From: CAVSUB01 sp963816725
GTDB lineage: Bacteria; Acidobacteriota; Vicinamibacteria; Vicinamibacterales; 2-12-FULL-66-21
Length of the DNA stretch: 64,000 bases
NCBI GenBank assembly: GCA_963816725.1
Contig: CAWFMC010000004.1
Location: 62,001-126,000, forward strand
Direction: 5' to 3'
A model generated the notes under the pieces. It did no database searches, was not told the DNA's origin, and was given only the letters and a program-made list of their open reading frames with translations. Shown one piece after another: positions 20,049 through 30,499 of the stretch; position 1 is the stretch's first letter, and the number at the start of each line of letters is the position of its first letter. The position numbers and the translations under genes are program-made.

Positions 20049-22501
20049 GTGGTCAGCGACATCAGGCTTGCCCTGAGGCGGCTCGGGGCCACACCGCTCT
20101 TCACGGTCTTCGCGATCCTCTCGCTCGCGATCGCCGTCGCGATCACGACGGCCGTGTATTCCATCGTCGACTCGGTCATGCTGCGCGGCCTCGGCGTCCG
20201 CGAGCCCGGCCGGGTCGCCATCGTCGCAACGCCCTACAGCGGACGACTGCTCGCAGGCACGGTGTCGGCGCCGGACTTCCACGATCTGCGAGCGGCGCAG
20301 ACCTCGTTCTCCGACATGGCCGCGTCGGCGACGCTCATTGGGCGCGTGGCTCTGCCTTCGGGGACACAGATGCTGATGGGCGAGGCCGTCAGCGGCGCGT
20401 ACTTCGCGACGCTCGGCGTGAGCGCCGCGCGCGGACGCGCGATTCAGCGGCCCGACGATGACGGCGCCGCGCGCGTGGTGGTGCTGGCCGACGCGCTCTG
20501 GCGGCGAACCTTCGCGTCCGATCCCCGCGTCGTCGGCACTGTCGTGACGATTTCCAGCCAGCCATACGAGGTGATCGGCGTCGCGCCGCCCACGTTCACG
20601 GGTCCGCGCGGATTTCTGGCCAGCACGCAGTTCTGGATTCCACTCGGCAGCGAACCAGACGGGGGGCGCGAGAGCCGGCGGCTCACGATCTTCGGCCGCC
20701 TGGCTTCGACAGTGACGATCGCCGCGGCGTCGTCGGAGGTGCGGACGATCGCCGCCCGCCTCGACCAGTCGTTTCCACCGCGCTACCCGGGGAAGAGCCC
20801 CACCGCCACGGATCGGCCATGGCAGGCAAAGACGATGACGGAGATCGCGGACGAGGACACGGCCGTGCGCCGGTTCGGGATGACGCTCGTCGCGCTCGTC
20901 GGGCTGGTGCTGGTGGTCGCCTGCACGAACCTTGGCAACCTCGTGCTCGCTCGCGGGACGACACGGCTGCACGAGCTCGCGGTGCGCCGCGCGCTCGGCG
21001 CGTCGAGGTGGCGGCTGGTGCGGGAGCAGTGCCTCGAGAGCGTGATGCTCGCGGCGGGCGGGGCGATCGCGTCCTACGTCGTGTTCGAGCTGCTGCGCGC
21101 CGCGATCGACACCGAAATCAGCCTGCCGATGCCATTCGGCGGACGGACGACGCTGTCGTTTCATCCGGTGCCGAACGTGACGGCGTTGGCCGTCGCCGTG
21201 TCGTCACTCCTCGTGGCGCTGGTCGTCTTCGGCCTCGAGCCGGCGATCCAGCTGACGCGCACGATCGACGTGCGCGGCGCGCTCGCCGCCGGATCGACGC
21301 CCGGGCCGCCGCGCCGCCGGCGCCAGCACGCCTTGCTGCGGTGGCAGATCGCGATCGCGGCCGGGTTCTTCATCATCGCGACGATGTTCGTGAAGTACTC
21401 GATCGCGGAAGCGCGGCACGACTCCGGCGTCGATCTGGATCGGATCGGGGTCGCGGTCCTCAATCTCGACGGGCCTGAGTGGAGCGAGGCGCGCGCGCGG
21501 CGGACGCTCGATCGCCTGCTTGGCGAATTGCGCGGCCATCCGTCGATCGAATCGGCGTCGCTCGCGGGCGGACTGCCCTTCGGCGTGTCGAGCGCGCTGC
21601 GTCTCTCGATGGCGCCGGCGGAACAGGCCGGCGCTCGGGACACGCCGCCGCGCATGGTCGCCGCGGTCGCCGCGACGCCGTCGATCTTCCGGACGCTCGG
21701 AGTCGAGATCCTTCGCGGACGCGGCTTCGACGATCGCGATGGGCCGGGCGCGCCGCGCGTCCTCATCGTCAGCGAGCTCACCGCGCGGCAGATGTTTGGA
21801 ACCGCCGACGCCGTCGGACGGCTGGTCGCGCTCGCCGGCCAGCCGGCCGCGCGCGGGACGGCCACCATCGTCGGCATCGCGGCCAACACGGACGTGGGCA
21901 GCCTCTTCGCGGATCCGCGGCCGCTCGCCTACGCGCCGTTCGAGCAGGTACCTATCAGCCGATCGTCACGGTCGTCACGCGCGCATCGGGATCGGTGCCG
22001 ACCGCCGTGGGCGCGATGCGCGAGGCGATCCGGCGCACCGATCCGGACGTCGCGATCGACAGGATCGGGACGGGACGCACGTTGCTCGCCGGACCGTTCC
22101 AGGTCATGCGCGGGTTCGGCCTCACGTCGATCGGGCTCGGCGCGATCACGCTCCTTCTCGCGATGGCGGGCCTCTACGGCATCCAGTCGCACGTCATCGC
22201 CAATCGCACGCGCGAGATCGGCGTGCGGATGTCGTGCGGCGCCACCTCCAGCCAGATCAAGCGCATGGTGCTGCTGGACGGGTATCGCCCCGTGCTCGAC
22301 GGGCTCCTGTTCGGGTTGTCGATCGGCCTCGTCGGCCGGGCGATCGCGCGCGCGTACCTCGGGCTCGACGTGGCCATCGTCGATCCCTGGATCCTGGTCG
22401 TGACGCCAATTCCGTTAGTCGGGGCTGCGTTTTTTGCCTGCTACCTGCCCGCCCGCCACGCCGCCGCGGTCGATCCCAATGTAGCGCTCCGGTGCGAGTG
22501 A
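20049..22501 (+). CDS. ADOP family (MacB/FtsX-like) ABC transporter permease, interrupted by one frameshift
   Basis: Restoring one missing base near 21945 gives an 817-residue permease with the tandem MacB periplasmic core plus FtsX layout typical of Acidobacteria-duplicated permeases: N-terminal DIRLALRRLGATPLFTVFAI, a MacB_PCD (about 50-270), three membrane helices with LHELAVRRALGASRWRLVRE, a second core (about 480-680) and the final FtsX block TREIGVRMSCGATSSQIKRM with C-terminal ACYLPARHAAAVDPNVALRC. At the break the first frame ends YAPFEQ and the second resumes TYQPIVTVV. Start is the GTG at 20049. No ATPase gene is beside it. Confidence 0.8.
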
Positions 22502-22677
22502 GGCGATGGGTAGATTTCTGCGCCCGTCCTGCAAAAACAGCGAGCCTGTCGGCGCAGACGCTGATCAAGCTTCCGAAGAAACGCCAGGCAAGGCGTGAGG
22601 AGCGCGCATATCGGCCAACGCCGCCCCGCAGCGATGCCCCGCCCGGGAGTTATGTGAGGCATCACGTTTCCAGGGGA

Positions 22678-23167
22678 CTAGAGGAAGGGCAGCAACTCCG
22701 GACGGCGCTCGCGCAACGCCTGGAGCGTGTCGGCGTCCTCTCGGGTCATCGTGAAGTCGGCGTAGTCGAAACCGGGACCGACTGTGCACCCGACGAGCGT
22801 GTAGCGCACCGGTCGTCCGCGCCGCCTGCCACCAACCGGCTGGCACCACCGCGACCGGGCGCGTCTGGTCGTCAGCAACGGGCCCGAGCCGGTGCCGCTG
22901 GACAACATCGGTTGCCCGTTCCCACCACACGAGATCGAGCACATCCCCTTCGTAGAAGTGCCAGATCTCGTCGGACAGCACGCGATGGAGCCCGCTGTGC
23001 TCGCCGGACTGGAGCAGAAAGTAGATGGTGGTGACGGCGCGACGCGGCGGACGCGCATCGTCTGGGCGGACGATGGACGACGAGCGGAAGACCTCGCAGA
23101 AATGCCCGCCTTCGGGATGCGGAATCATCCCGAGGCGGGCAATCAGTTCGGCAGCGCGCGGATGCAC
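22678..23167 (-). CDS. DUF985 cupin family protein, interrupted by a +1 frameshift
   Basis: Dropping one base at 22804-22807 gives a 162-residue protein that matches DUF985 end to end: AELIARLGMIPHPEGGHFCE, TTIYFLLQSGEHSGLHRVLS, DEIWHFYEGD, VVPAGWWQAARTTGA then YTLVGCTVGPGFDYADF. The family has a cupin barrel; yeast YML079w is a structural relative, and function is unknown. The first frame derails into Arg-rich sequence at the break. Start is the GTG at 23165-23167. Confidence 0.8.
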
Positions 23168-23201
23168 GGCGGCAGTCTCGAAACGCGCGGCCGGTGTGAT
23201 T

Positions 23202-24119
23202 CTACGCCAGCGCCTTGCGGCAGAACTCGACGCTCTTCTTGATCTCGGCCATCCGATCGGAGCCGGCGGGCACCGGATACTCGAACTCGATCGTCGCCTG
23301 GATGTTCCACTTGTTGTCGCGGATCAGGTGCAGCACCTCGACGATCGGGGTGTCGCCCTCGCCGAACGGCACGTTCGGACCCTTGTGCATCTTGCGGTCC
23401 TTGACGTGGATGTGGGTGATGCGATCGTGGTGTTCCTTCAGGAACGGCACCGGCGAGCCGTGGTCACCGGACACGAAGTGACCGATGTCCAGATTCGCGC
23501 CGTTGTGCTTGGCGTAGGCGAACAGCTTGATCCAGTCCTCGGGACCGGTCGCCTCGTGACCGTGGTAGCCGACCATCAGCTGGTGCTTGTCGGCGAACTC
23601 GCCGAGCCGCTTCGGGCCGTCTTCCGCAATCTCGGTCGAGATCGCACGCGCCCCGACCGCCTTGGCGAGGTTGAAGACGTAGTCGAGCGCGGCGTCCGAG
23701 TAGGCGAAGATGCCGTCCACCTTCATGATCTCGATCAGCACGCCGGCGTCGTTGTACTTCTTGCGGAACGCCTTGGCCTGGTCCATCGGGGCGGACAGGC
23801 GCCACTTGGTCATCGCCTCCATCACGGCGGGATCGGTGCCCCGGCCGTCCACCAGCTCCTTGGGCGCACCCATGAACGTCTCGATCGGCTGCGAGCGCAG
23901 TTCGAGCGCGCTCACGCCCACGTCGACGCACTTCTTCAGCAGCTCGTCGGCTTCCATGTTCCGGCCGCCGAAGCTGTACGGCACGTTGAGCCCGATCTGA
24001 ACGCCGTTGACCTTGGAGTTCGGCTTCGCCTGAGCGAACAGGCTCGCGTCGCCGAGGATCCGCGCTGCCGGGATCATCGTCAGCGCGAGCTGGCCGATTT
24101 CACGTCGTGTGTAGGTCAT
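23202..24119 (-). CDS. Exported sugar phosphate isomerase/epimerase family protein
   Basis: A 305-residue TIM-barrel protein of the AP_endonuc_2 superfamily. The N-terminus MTYTRREIGQLALTMIPAAR with FAQAKPN is a Tat-like signal. Barrel signatures are VSALELRSQPIE, LMVGYHGHEATGP, NLDIGHFVSGD (metal-ligand region), ITHIHVKDRKMHKGPNVPFG and the final ATIEFEYPVP with the conserved Glu. Close to secreted isomerases often found with Gfo/Idh oxidoreductases in sugar catabolism. The ATG directly follows a GGAAGCG heptamer array that also supplies the only purine-rich ribosome-binding sequence. Confidence 0.85.
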   Translation of the reverse strand: MTYTRREIGQLALTMIPAARILGDASLFAQAKPNSKVNGVQIGLNVPYSFGGRNMEADELLKKCVDVGVSALELRSQPIETFMGAPKELVDGRGTDPAVMEAMTKWRLSAPMDQAKAFRKKYNDAGVLIEIMKVDGIFAYSDAALDYVFNLAKAVGARAISTEIAEDGPKRLGEFADKHQLMVGYHGHEATGPEDWIKLFAYAKHNGANLDIGHFVSGDHGSPVPFLKEHHDRITHIHVKDRKMHKGPNVPFGEGDTPIVEVLHLIRDNKWNIQATIEFEYPVPAGSDRMAEIKKSVEFCRKALA

Positions 24120-24122
24120 GCT

Positions 24123-24262
24123 TTTCGCTTCCAGCTTCCCGCTTCCAGCTTCCGGCTTTGTGCCTCCGGAACAACTGGCCACGTGTGAGGGTGCCCAGCG
24201 CCCCGCTTCCAGCCCCGCCCTGACCATCGATCAAGGCGGGAAGCTGGAAGCGGGAAGCTGGC
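24123..24262. repeat. GCTTCCN arrays either side of a 70-nt spacer
   Basis: Bases 24123-24160 hold five GCTTCCA/GCTTCCC-type heptamers immediately upstream of the isomerase start, and 24236-24262 hold the inverted GGAAGCT/GGAAGCG heptamers just downstream of the TonB receptor stop. The two blocks are complementary and could pair across the whole intergenic region. Confidence 0.85.
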
Positions 24263-24269
24263 AGCGTGA

Positions 24270-27200
24270 TTAGAACACAAACCTCGCCCCGAACCGGAGG
24301 CTCCGCTGGCTGCCGGTGGGCGCCGTGACCTGACCGAACGTGTTGCCCGTGGCCGTGCTGAACGTCGGTGTTCGGATTGCCCCAGCGGACCGAGTTGGTC
24401 ACGTTGTAGGCATCGACCCGGAATTCGGCATACCGAGAACCCGAGATCGCGAACCGCTTGAACAGCGAGCTGTCGATCTCCCAGAATCCAGGTCCCTCAG
24501 GTCCCGAGTTCCGGGTCATGTTGCCCTGCACGCCAGCCGCCGGCTGCGTATAAACCGACGGATCGAAGTACAGATTGCCCTGGCCGAGGCCGCCGACGAT
24601 ACGGTTGTCCCCGGTCAGGTTGACGTAGGGGGTGGTGCCCGGCGTGTTCAGGACGGTGCCGCTGCCGGTGATGTTGAGCGGCACGCCGGACTGCGCGACG
24701 AAGAGGCCGCTCAACTGCCAGCCGCCGATCAGCTTGCCGAGCGAGCCCTTCCTTCAGCCAGCGCTTGTTCGGCCCCCACGGCAGCTCGTACAGGCCGGTC
24801 AGCGTGTAGTTGTGCAGCCGGTCGAAGCTCGACCGTCCCCAGCTCTGTTCGAAGTCGATCGGCGTCGAGACGGTGCCGTTCTCGTTGACGTAGTCGTACG
24901 AGCGGCTCAGCGTGTACCAGTTCGTCAGCATGAACCCGTTGCGGAACCGGCGATCGATCTTCGTCTGCAGGCCGTTGTACTTCGACTTGTTCAAGTTGGT
25001 GCGGGTGCGGCTGAGTACCGGTGCGCGGGAACGCGGTCGAGAACTCCGGCCGGCCGTTGTTGCCGGAACCGTAAATCAGGCTCGCGTTGGTATCGACGTC
25101 CATCACCAGGTCGTCGCCACGGTTGCCGACGTAGGCGACATCTGCGGTCAGCAGATACGGAAGCTGACGCTGATAGGCGACGTTCCACGAGCGCAGCGTG
25201 CCCTCGTGCAGCGTGTTCGGGATGACGTCGAACGTCGCGTTCGTCAGCGAGCCACTGACTGGGATGATGCCGCTCGACGGGATGTCGAGCAGCGCCGGCG
25301 CCGGGAACCCGGTGGCCATCGACCCCGCGGGCTGGAACCCGTTCACAGCGGTCCCCGCGTAGGTCTGCTTCACGGGGTAGTTGAACGCGTAGCGGTTGTC
25401 GGGGAACGGAATCGTGCTCGCGCCGTAGCCCGCGCGGAGGACGTTCTTCTCGTTGAGGCGCCAGGAGACGCCAGTCCGCGGGGCGAAGTTGGTGAACTTC
25501 TTCTTGACGTTGAGCGCTTCGTCAGTGTCGCCGAAACCCGAGACGCGCAGGGTGTGGGTGGCCGGATCGTAGTTGGACAGGCTGCCCGCTCCTTCCAGAC
25601 CCTGAAGGGGCGTGTAGTACTCCCAGCGCAATCCGAGGTCGACAGTGACGTTCTGGCGGACCTGCCATTTGTCCTGCGCGAACGCGAACAGGCCGGTGTG
25701 CGTGGTACCCGGGCGGTCGAAGACCTTGAGATCGCGTTGCACGGTGTTGGGCCAGTCCAGGAGGAACGACGCAAACGAATTGCCGATGCTTGTCGTCGAA
25801 GCGGCGTCAATCGGATTTCCTGTGCCCGACGAGTTGAACGCGAAGCGGCCGCGGGGGCCGCCGGCATCCTGCGTCTGCAGCAGCATGTCGTCGTTGTGCC
25901 GATACTCCCCGCCCACCTTCACCGTATGCGACTGCAACAGCTTGGTCAGCACGCCGTTGAAGTTCCAGGTCTTCTCCGACCGATCCCACGGCTGGCTCGG
26001 CGGAGAAGCCGAGCACCGGATCCGAATACCCGCTGATGCTGAACTGCGACAGCCCGCTCGAGAACTCGTCGATGTTGGCTCCCGGGATGCCGACGTCCGC
26101 ACTGGTCGTCAGGCCGTTGGCCACAGTGCTCGTGACGTTGTGGTAGTAGTTCAGCCCGCCGCGGACGTCGAGGACGGTTTTCGCGCCGAAGACGTGCGTC
26201 CAGGTGCCGGCGCCACTGTAGCTCGTGTTGGTACCGGTACCGGCAAAGCCGCCGTTCGCGGGCCCGCCGTATATGCCGTACAAGCCGGGATCGAACACCT
26301 CCGGCCGCATGAAGCTCAAACGGTACGAGACCGTGTCCTTGGTGCTGGCCGTGTAGGTCAGTTTGGCGTCGAACCCGTCGGTGGTCTTCTCGCGGGTCTG
26401 CGCCTGCTGGAAGTTGTTCTGACCGAACGGTGCCGCAATGTTCGGCTCGGGAATGAATCCCATCAGCTGACGGGCGATTGGACTGATGCGCGTCTGCGGA
26501 ATCTGGTTGTTCGCAAACGCCGCTCGTCCCGAACCGTCCACCGCACCGGTTGCCGGATCGTAGATGCCGTTGGTCACCTCGCTGAAATCGCCGTTGCGCA
26601 TCTTCAGCGTCGGAACGGTCGCCCGGACGACGTAGCCGTTGTTGTCCACCGTGCGCTGGTAATCGCCGAAGAAGAACAGCTTGTTCTTGACGATCGGCCC
26701 GCCCAGCGTAAAGCCGGCGTTGACGAACTTGGTCGGCGCCTTCAGGTGCGTCAGGTAGTCGCTGGCATTCGTCGAGTTGTTGTTGCCGAAGAAGAAGGCG
26801 GTGCCCTTCAGATCATTGGTGCCGGACTTGAGCGTCACGTTCGTGACCGCGCCGCCCGACCGCCCGAACTCCGCGTCGTAGTTGCTGGTCGTCACGCTGA
26901 CGGTCTCGAGCGCGTCGGCAGCCGGGATGATGACCTGGAGCAGCCCGGTCTTCTGGTTGTCGTCGAGCCCTTCGATCAGCGTGTTGCTCGCCATCCCCGG
27001 CTGGCCGTTGACCTCGAACCGCAGCGAGTCCTGCGAGTTGAAGAACTGCGAGTGCTCGCGGTGCGGGCGCGTGATGCCCGGCACGGTGACCAGGAGCGAC
27101 TGGAAGTTGCGATTGAAGGTGAGCGGAAGCTCCGACACCATCTTCGACTCCAGGATGCGCCCGGTGTCCGTCCGATCGGTCTGGAGCAAGGGCGTCTCGG

Positions 27201-27612
27201 CCGAGACCGTCAGCGTCTCGTTGAGCTGACCGACTTCCAGTTTCAAATCGACGCGGACGGTCGTGTTCACGTCAAGTTTGACGTTCGGCCGGACCACCTT
27301 CTTGAAGCCTTGCAGCTCCACGTCGACGGTGTAGGTGCCGTTCTGCAGGCTGGAGAAGATGTAGTTGCCCGCTTCGTTGGTCACCGCCGTGCGGCTGGTG
27401 TTGGTTTGCGTCTCGAGCGCGGTCACGGTCGCCCCGGGGACGCCGGCGCCGCTCGAGTCGGTCACGTTACCCAGCAAGGTCCCGGTGACCGCCTGGGCCT
27501 GCGCTGGCGAGGGCGCCAGCAGAAATCCGAAACATCCGATCGTCGCGGTCAGCACCGCCACCGCGGTCCTGCCGCACAGAGCCCGTGCTCCGGTCCGCCA
27601 TCGTCCGCCCAT
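24270..27612 (-). CDS. Oar-type TonB-dependent receptor, interrupted by four +1 frameshifts
   Basis: With four single-base corrections this encodes an about 1113-residue outer-membrane receptor. Signal peptide in the first 40 residues; carboxypeptidase-regulatory-like domain (VTGTLLGNVTDSSGAGVPGA); plug domain (GQPGMASNTLIEGLDDNQK; TSNYDAEFGRSGGAVTNVTL); then a long barrel ending SLRFGARFVF with the C-terminal Phe. Breaks lie near 25995-26005 (GFS to PSQPWDRSEKTWN), 25010-25020 (PRTGT to SRTRTNLNKSKYN), 24746-24748 (extra G in GGG, WLKEG to SLGKLIGGW) and 24363-24367 (NPNT to FSTATGNTFG). GAGGAGG precedes the ATG. It lies just downstream of the sugar-acid gene block and may import its substrate. 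Confidence 0.75.
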
Positions 27613-27734
27613 GACTGCTGCCTCCTCGAATGACAACCCGTACACGCTGCGCCGACACATGAGGGCGCAAGCGGGCAGAGATCGTATCAAGATCTGTCGA
27701 GCTGAGCTGAGAAAAATGAGACCCGTATACCGCC

Positions 27735-29465
27735 TCAGTGAATCTCGGGGTCGGCGATCGGCGCGGTGCCCTCGAGGAAATCGAAGTCGCAGCCGCGGTC
27801 AGCCTGGGTCACATGCTGGGAGTAGAGCATCCCGAACCCGCGCGGATACTGGGGCGCCGGAGCCCGTCTTTGTTCGCGTCTCCGGGCCAGTTCCCCATCG
27901 TCCACGTTGAGCGAGAGGCGGCGTGCCGGAACGTCGAGCTCGATGACATCGCCGTCCTGGACCAGCGCGAGCGGCCCCCCCACGAACGACTCGGGAGCGA
28001 CGTGCAGTATGCAGGCGCCGTAGCTGGTGCCGCTCATGCGGGCGTCCGAAACGCGAACCATGTCCCGGACTCCCTGGGCCAGCAGCTTCTTGGGGATGGG
28101 CAGCATGCCCCACTCGGGCATGCCCGGGCCACCGAGCGGTCCCGCATTCTGGAGCACGAGGACGGAGTCGGAGGTGACCGGCAGATCCGGATCGTCGATC
28201 CGCGCCTCCATGTCGTTGTAGTCGCGGAACACGACCGCCGGACCCGCGTGCTGGAGCAGGCGGCGATCGGCGGCGGTGTGCTTGATGACGGCCCCGCCAG
28301 GGGCAAGGTTGCCGCGTAGTACGGCCAGGCCGCCTTCGGGACCGAGCGGCGCCTCGCGGGTCAGGATCACCTCGTCGTTCGACACGACGGCATCGGCGAT
28401 GTTCTCTCCGAGCGTGCGGCCATTCACGGTCAGGCACCCGGTGTGGAGCAGATCGCCCAGCCGGCGCAGCACGGCGCGCAGCCCGCCCGCGTAGTAGAAA
28501 TCCTCCATCAAAAACTTGCCTGACGGGCGGATGTTGGCCAGGAACGGTGTTCGCCGCGACAACTCGTCGAAGCGATCGAGATCGAGTGCGGCGCCGGCGC
28601 GGCCGGCCATGGCGATCAGGTGGATGATCGCGTTGGTCGATCCGCCGAGCGCCATGGCCGCCGTCACCGCGTTCTCGAACGCCTCCGTGGTCAGGATGTC
28701 GCGAGGACGCAGGTCTTCCCAGACCATTTCGACAATGCGCCGGCCGGCCGCGGTGGCCATGCGCGGATGCGCGGAGTCCGCCGCCGGGATGGACGACGCG
28801 CCCGGCAGCATGAGACCCAGGGCATCGACAGCGGCCCCCATGGTGGAAGCCGTGCCCATCGTCATGCAGGTGCCAAAGGAGCGGGCGATGCCGTCCTCCA
28901 TCTCGCGCCACGAGCACTCGTCGAGCGTGCCGGCGCGGCGTTCGGTCCAGTACTTCCAGACGTCACTGCCGGATCCGAGAATCTGCCCGCGCCAGTTACC
29001 GCGCAGCATCGGCCCGGCCGGCACCATCAGGGCCGGCAGGTTGGCGCTGGTCGCGCCCATGACGAGGGCCGGCACGGTCTTGTCGCAGCCACCCATCAGG
29101 ATCGCGCCGTCCGCCGGGTACGAGCGCAGCGCTTCCTCGGCCTCCATCGCCAGCAGGTTGCGGTACATCATCGTGCTCGGCTTCATGTAGGTCTCGCCGA
29201 GCGTCAGGACCGGGATCTCCATCGGAAACCCGCCGGCCTGCCAGATACCGCGCTTCACTTCCTCGGCGCGGACGCGGAAGTGCGTGTGGCAGGGATTCGC
29301 GTCACTCCAGGTGTTGAGGATCGCGATGACCGGCTTGCCGTCGAGATCGTCGAGGCTGAAGCCGGCCTGCTTGGCGCGTGAACGATGACCGAACGAGCGG
29401 AGATCGTCCTTCCCGAACCAGCGGTAGCTGCGCAGATCGCCCGGCTGCTTGCGCGGACGGCTCAT
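27735..29465 (-). CDS. IlvD/Edd family sugar-acid dehydratase (pentonate dehydratase-like)
   Basis: A 576-residue dehydratase. The Fe-S cysteines are in NPCHTHFR, GGCDKTVPA and GTCMTMGTASTM, and PMLRGNWRG and VSDARMSGTSYGACILHVAPE are family hallmarks. Length and the N-terminal LRSYRWFGKDDLRSFGHRSR resemble L-arabinonate/D-xylonate dehydratases rather than the 615-residue branched-chain IlvD. Expected reaction: aldonate to 2-keto-3-deoxyaldonate. Its ATG overlaps the stop of the upstream DapA-family gene (ATGA), so the two are translationally coupled and likely act in sequence. Confidence 0.85.
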   Translation of the reverse strand: MSRPRKQPGDLRSYRWFGKDDLRSFGHRSRAKQAGFSLDDLDGKPVIAILNTWSDANPCHTHFRVRAEEVKRGIWQAGGFPMEIPVLTLGETYMKPSTMMYRNLLAMEAEEALRSYPADGAILMGGCDKTVPALVMGATSANLPALMVPAGPMLRGNWRGQILGSGSDVWKYWTERRAGTLDECSWREMEDGIARSFGTCMTMGTASTMGAAVDALGLMLPGASSIPAADSAHPRMATAAGRRIVEMVWEDLRPRDILTTEAFENAVTAAMALGGSTNAIIHLIAMAGRAGAALDLDRFDELSRRTPFLANIRPSGKFLMEDFYYAGGLRAVLRRLGDLLHTGCLTVNGRTLGENIADAVVSNDEVILTREAPLGPEGGLAVLRGNLAPGGAVIKHTAADRRLLQHAGPAVVFRDYNDMEARIDDPDLPVTSDSVLVLQNAGPLGGPGMPEWGMLPIPKKLLAQGVRDMVRVSDARMSGTSYGACILHVAPESFVGGPLALVQDGDVIELDVPARRLSLNVDDGELARRREQRRAPAPQYPRGFGMLYSQHVTQADRGCDFDFLEGTAPIADPEIH

Positions 29466-30400
29466 GCCGGGACCCCGGCGGCGAGCTCGCGCGCCACTGG
29501 CGCCAGTTGGTCGATCCGGCCCTGATCGAGCGCGGAGACGAAGGGCGGAATCGGTCCGGTCGGGGCGATGCCGGCGAGCTCCGTCGCATGGTGGAGCACG
29601 CGGGCCGGGCCCCACGCGTCACGCAGATCCTCGAGCGGCATGAAGCGCTCGCGCAACGCCTCGGCCTCACTCCAGCGTCTGCCCTGCGCCGCGGACAGCA
29701 GGGCGCTGCACGGCGCGGGTGCGATGCAGCCCGAGCCGGTGGTGAAGCCGTTGAGCCCATATTCCCGCAGGTGCACGATGGCGGGCCGCTCCCCCATGCC
29801 GCTGACCACGCGGGCCCTGTCGACGCGGCGCAGCAGGCCGTCGAGATACGCATCCTCGCGCGCGTCGTCTCGCACCACCGCGTACTTGATCGCCACCGCG
29901 ACGCCGTCGGCCATCAGCCGGCCCACCGCATCCAGGCCAGCCTCCAGGTTGCTGCCGAAACCATCTTCCGACTTGAGATACAGAATCAGCGGCACGCCAA
30001 TCGCCGACGCGACCTCGCGCAGTCCGGCCTCCATCCCCTTCGCGTCGCGCGGGTCGCCGCACGGCAGCATCATCGCGCACGGGAACTGATGCCGCCGTAA
30101 CAGGCGCGCCTGATCCATCGCGCGGCCGAACGAGGGGCCGAGGCTGGGGATGGCCCAGCGGCTCGCCGGGAACGAGGCGAGCCATCCGAGCAGCACGTCG
30201 AACTCGTCGAGGGTGATGTGGTAGAGGAAGGCGTTGCCCCCATACAGGAAGCGGGTAATGCCGCCGGCCTCGATGTGCGCGGCGACGCGCTCGGCGGCAT
30301 CGAGATCGAGGCTGCGCCGCGCGTCCGCTTTGCGGGGCAGCGGCGGCACCGCGAAGATTGCGGCGAGATCGGCGGGGGTGATCGGGGATGTTGGAATCAC
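29462..30400 (-). CDS. DapA/NanA-family dehydratase or aldolase (2-keto-3-deoxysugar-acid acting)
   Basis: A 312-residue class I aldolase-fold enzyme with the Schiff-base lysine probably in VAIKYAVVRDD; AHIEAGGITRFLYGGNAFLY is the family's substrate-loop region. In the non-phosphorylative L-arabinose pathway of Azospirillum, a DapA-family enzyme dehydrates 2-keto-3-deoxypentonate to 2-oxoglutarate semialdehyde, which fits the coupling to the IlvD-type dehydratase. An aldolase or a 5-dehydro-4-deoxyglucarate dehydratase role cannot be excluded. Starts at GTG with GAGG upstream. Confidence 0.75.
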   Translation of the reverse strand: MIPTSPITPADLAAIFAVPPLPRKADARRSLDLDAAERVAAHIEAGGITRFLYGGNAFLYHITLDEFDVLLGWLASFPASRWAIPSLGPSFGRAMDQARLLRRHQFPCAMMLPCGDPRDAKGMEAGLREVASAIGVPLILYLKSEDGFGSNLEAGLDAVGRLMADGVAVAIKYAVVRDDAREDAYLDGLLRRVDRARVVSGMGERPAIVHLREYGLNGFTTGSGCIAPAPCSALLSAAQGRRWSEAEALRERFMPLEDLRDAWGPARVLHHATELAGIAPTGPIPPFVSALDQGRIDQLAPVARELAAGVPA

Positions 30401-30417
30401 AAGGACCTCTTCTTCGC

Positions 30418-30485
30418 AGCTCTCAGCTTCCAGCTTGGTTCTACGTTCTTGGTTCCAGGTTCGGGTTCGGGTTCGGCGTTCTCGA
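30418..30485. repeat. Mixed GCTTCCA and GGTTCGG heptamers
   Basis: Two GCTTCCA-type units are followed by GGTTCTA, GTTCTTG, GTTCCAG, GTTCGGG, TTCGGGT-type units up to the MFS gene's 3' end. Spacing is mostly 6-7 bp and units are degenerate. Confidence 0.65.
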
Positions 30486-30499
30486 AGTTCGCGGCGGCG

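Noticed and set aside
18584..26005. The +1 frameshifts considered as programmed frameshifting.
   Set aside because: Sites differ in sequence, four fall in one gene, and none has a slippery codon with a stimulatory structure; assembly error or decay explains them better.
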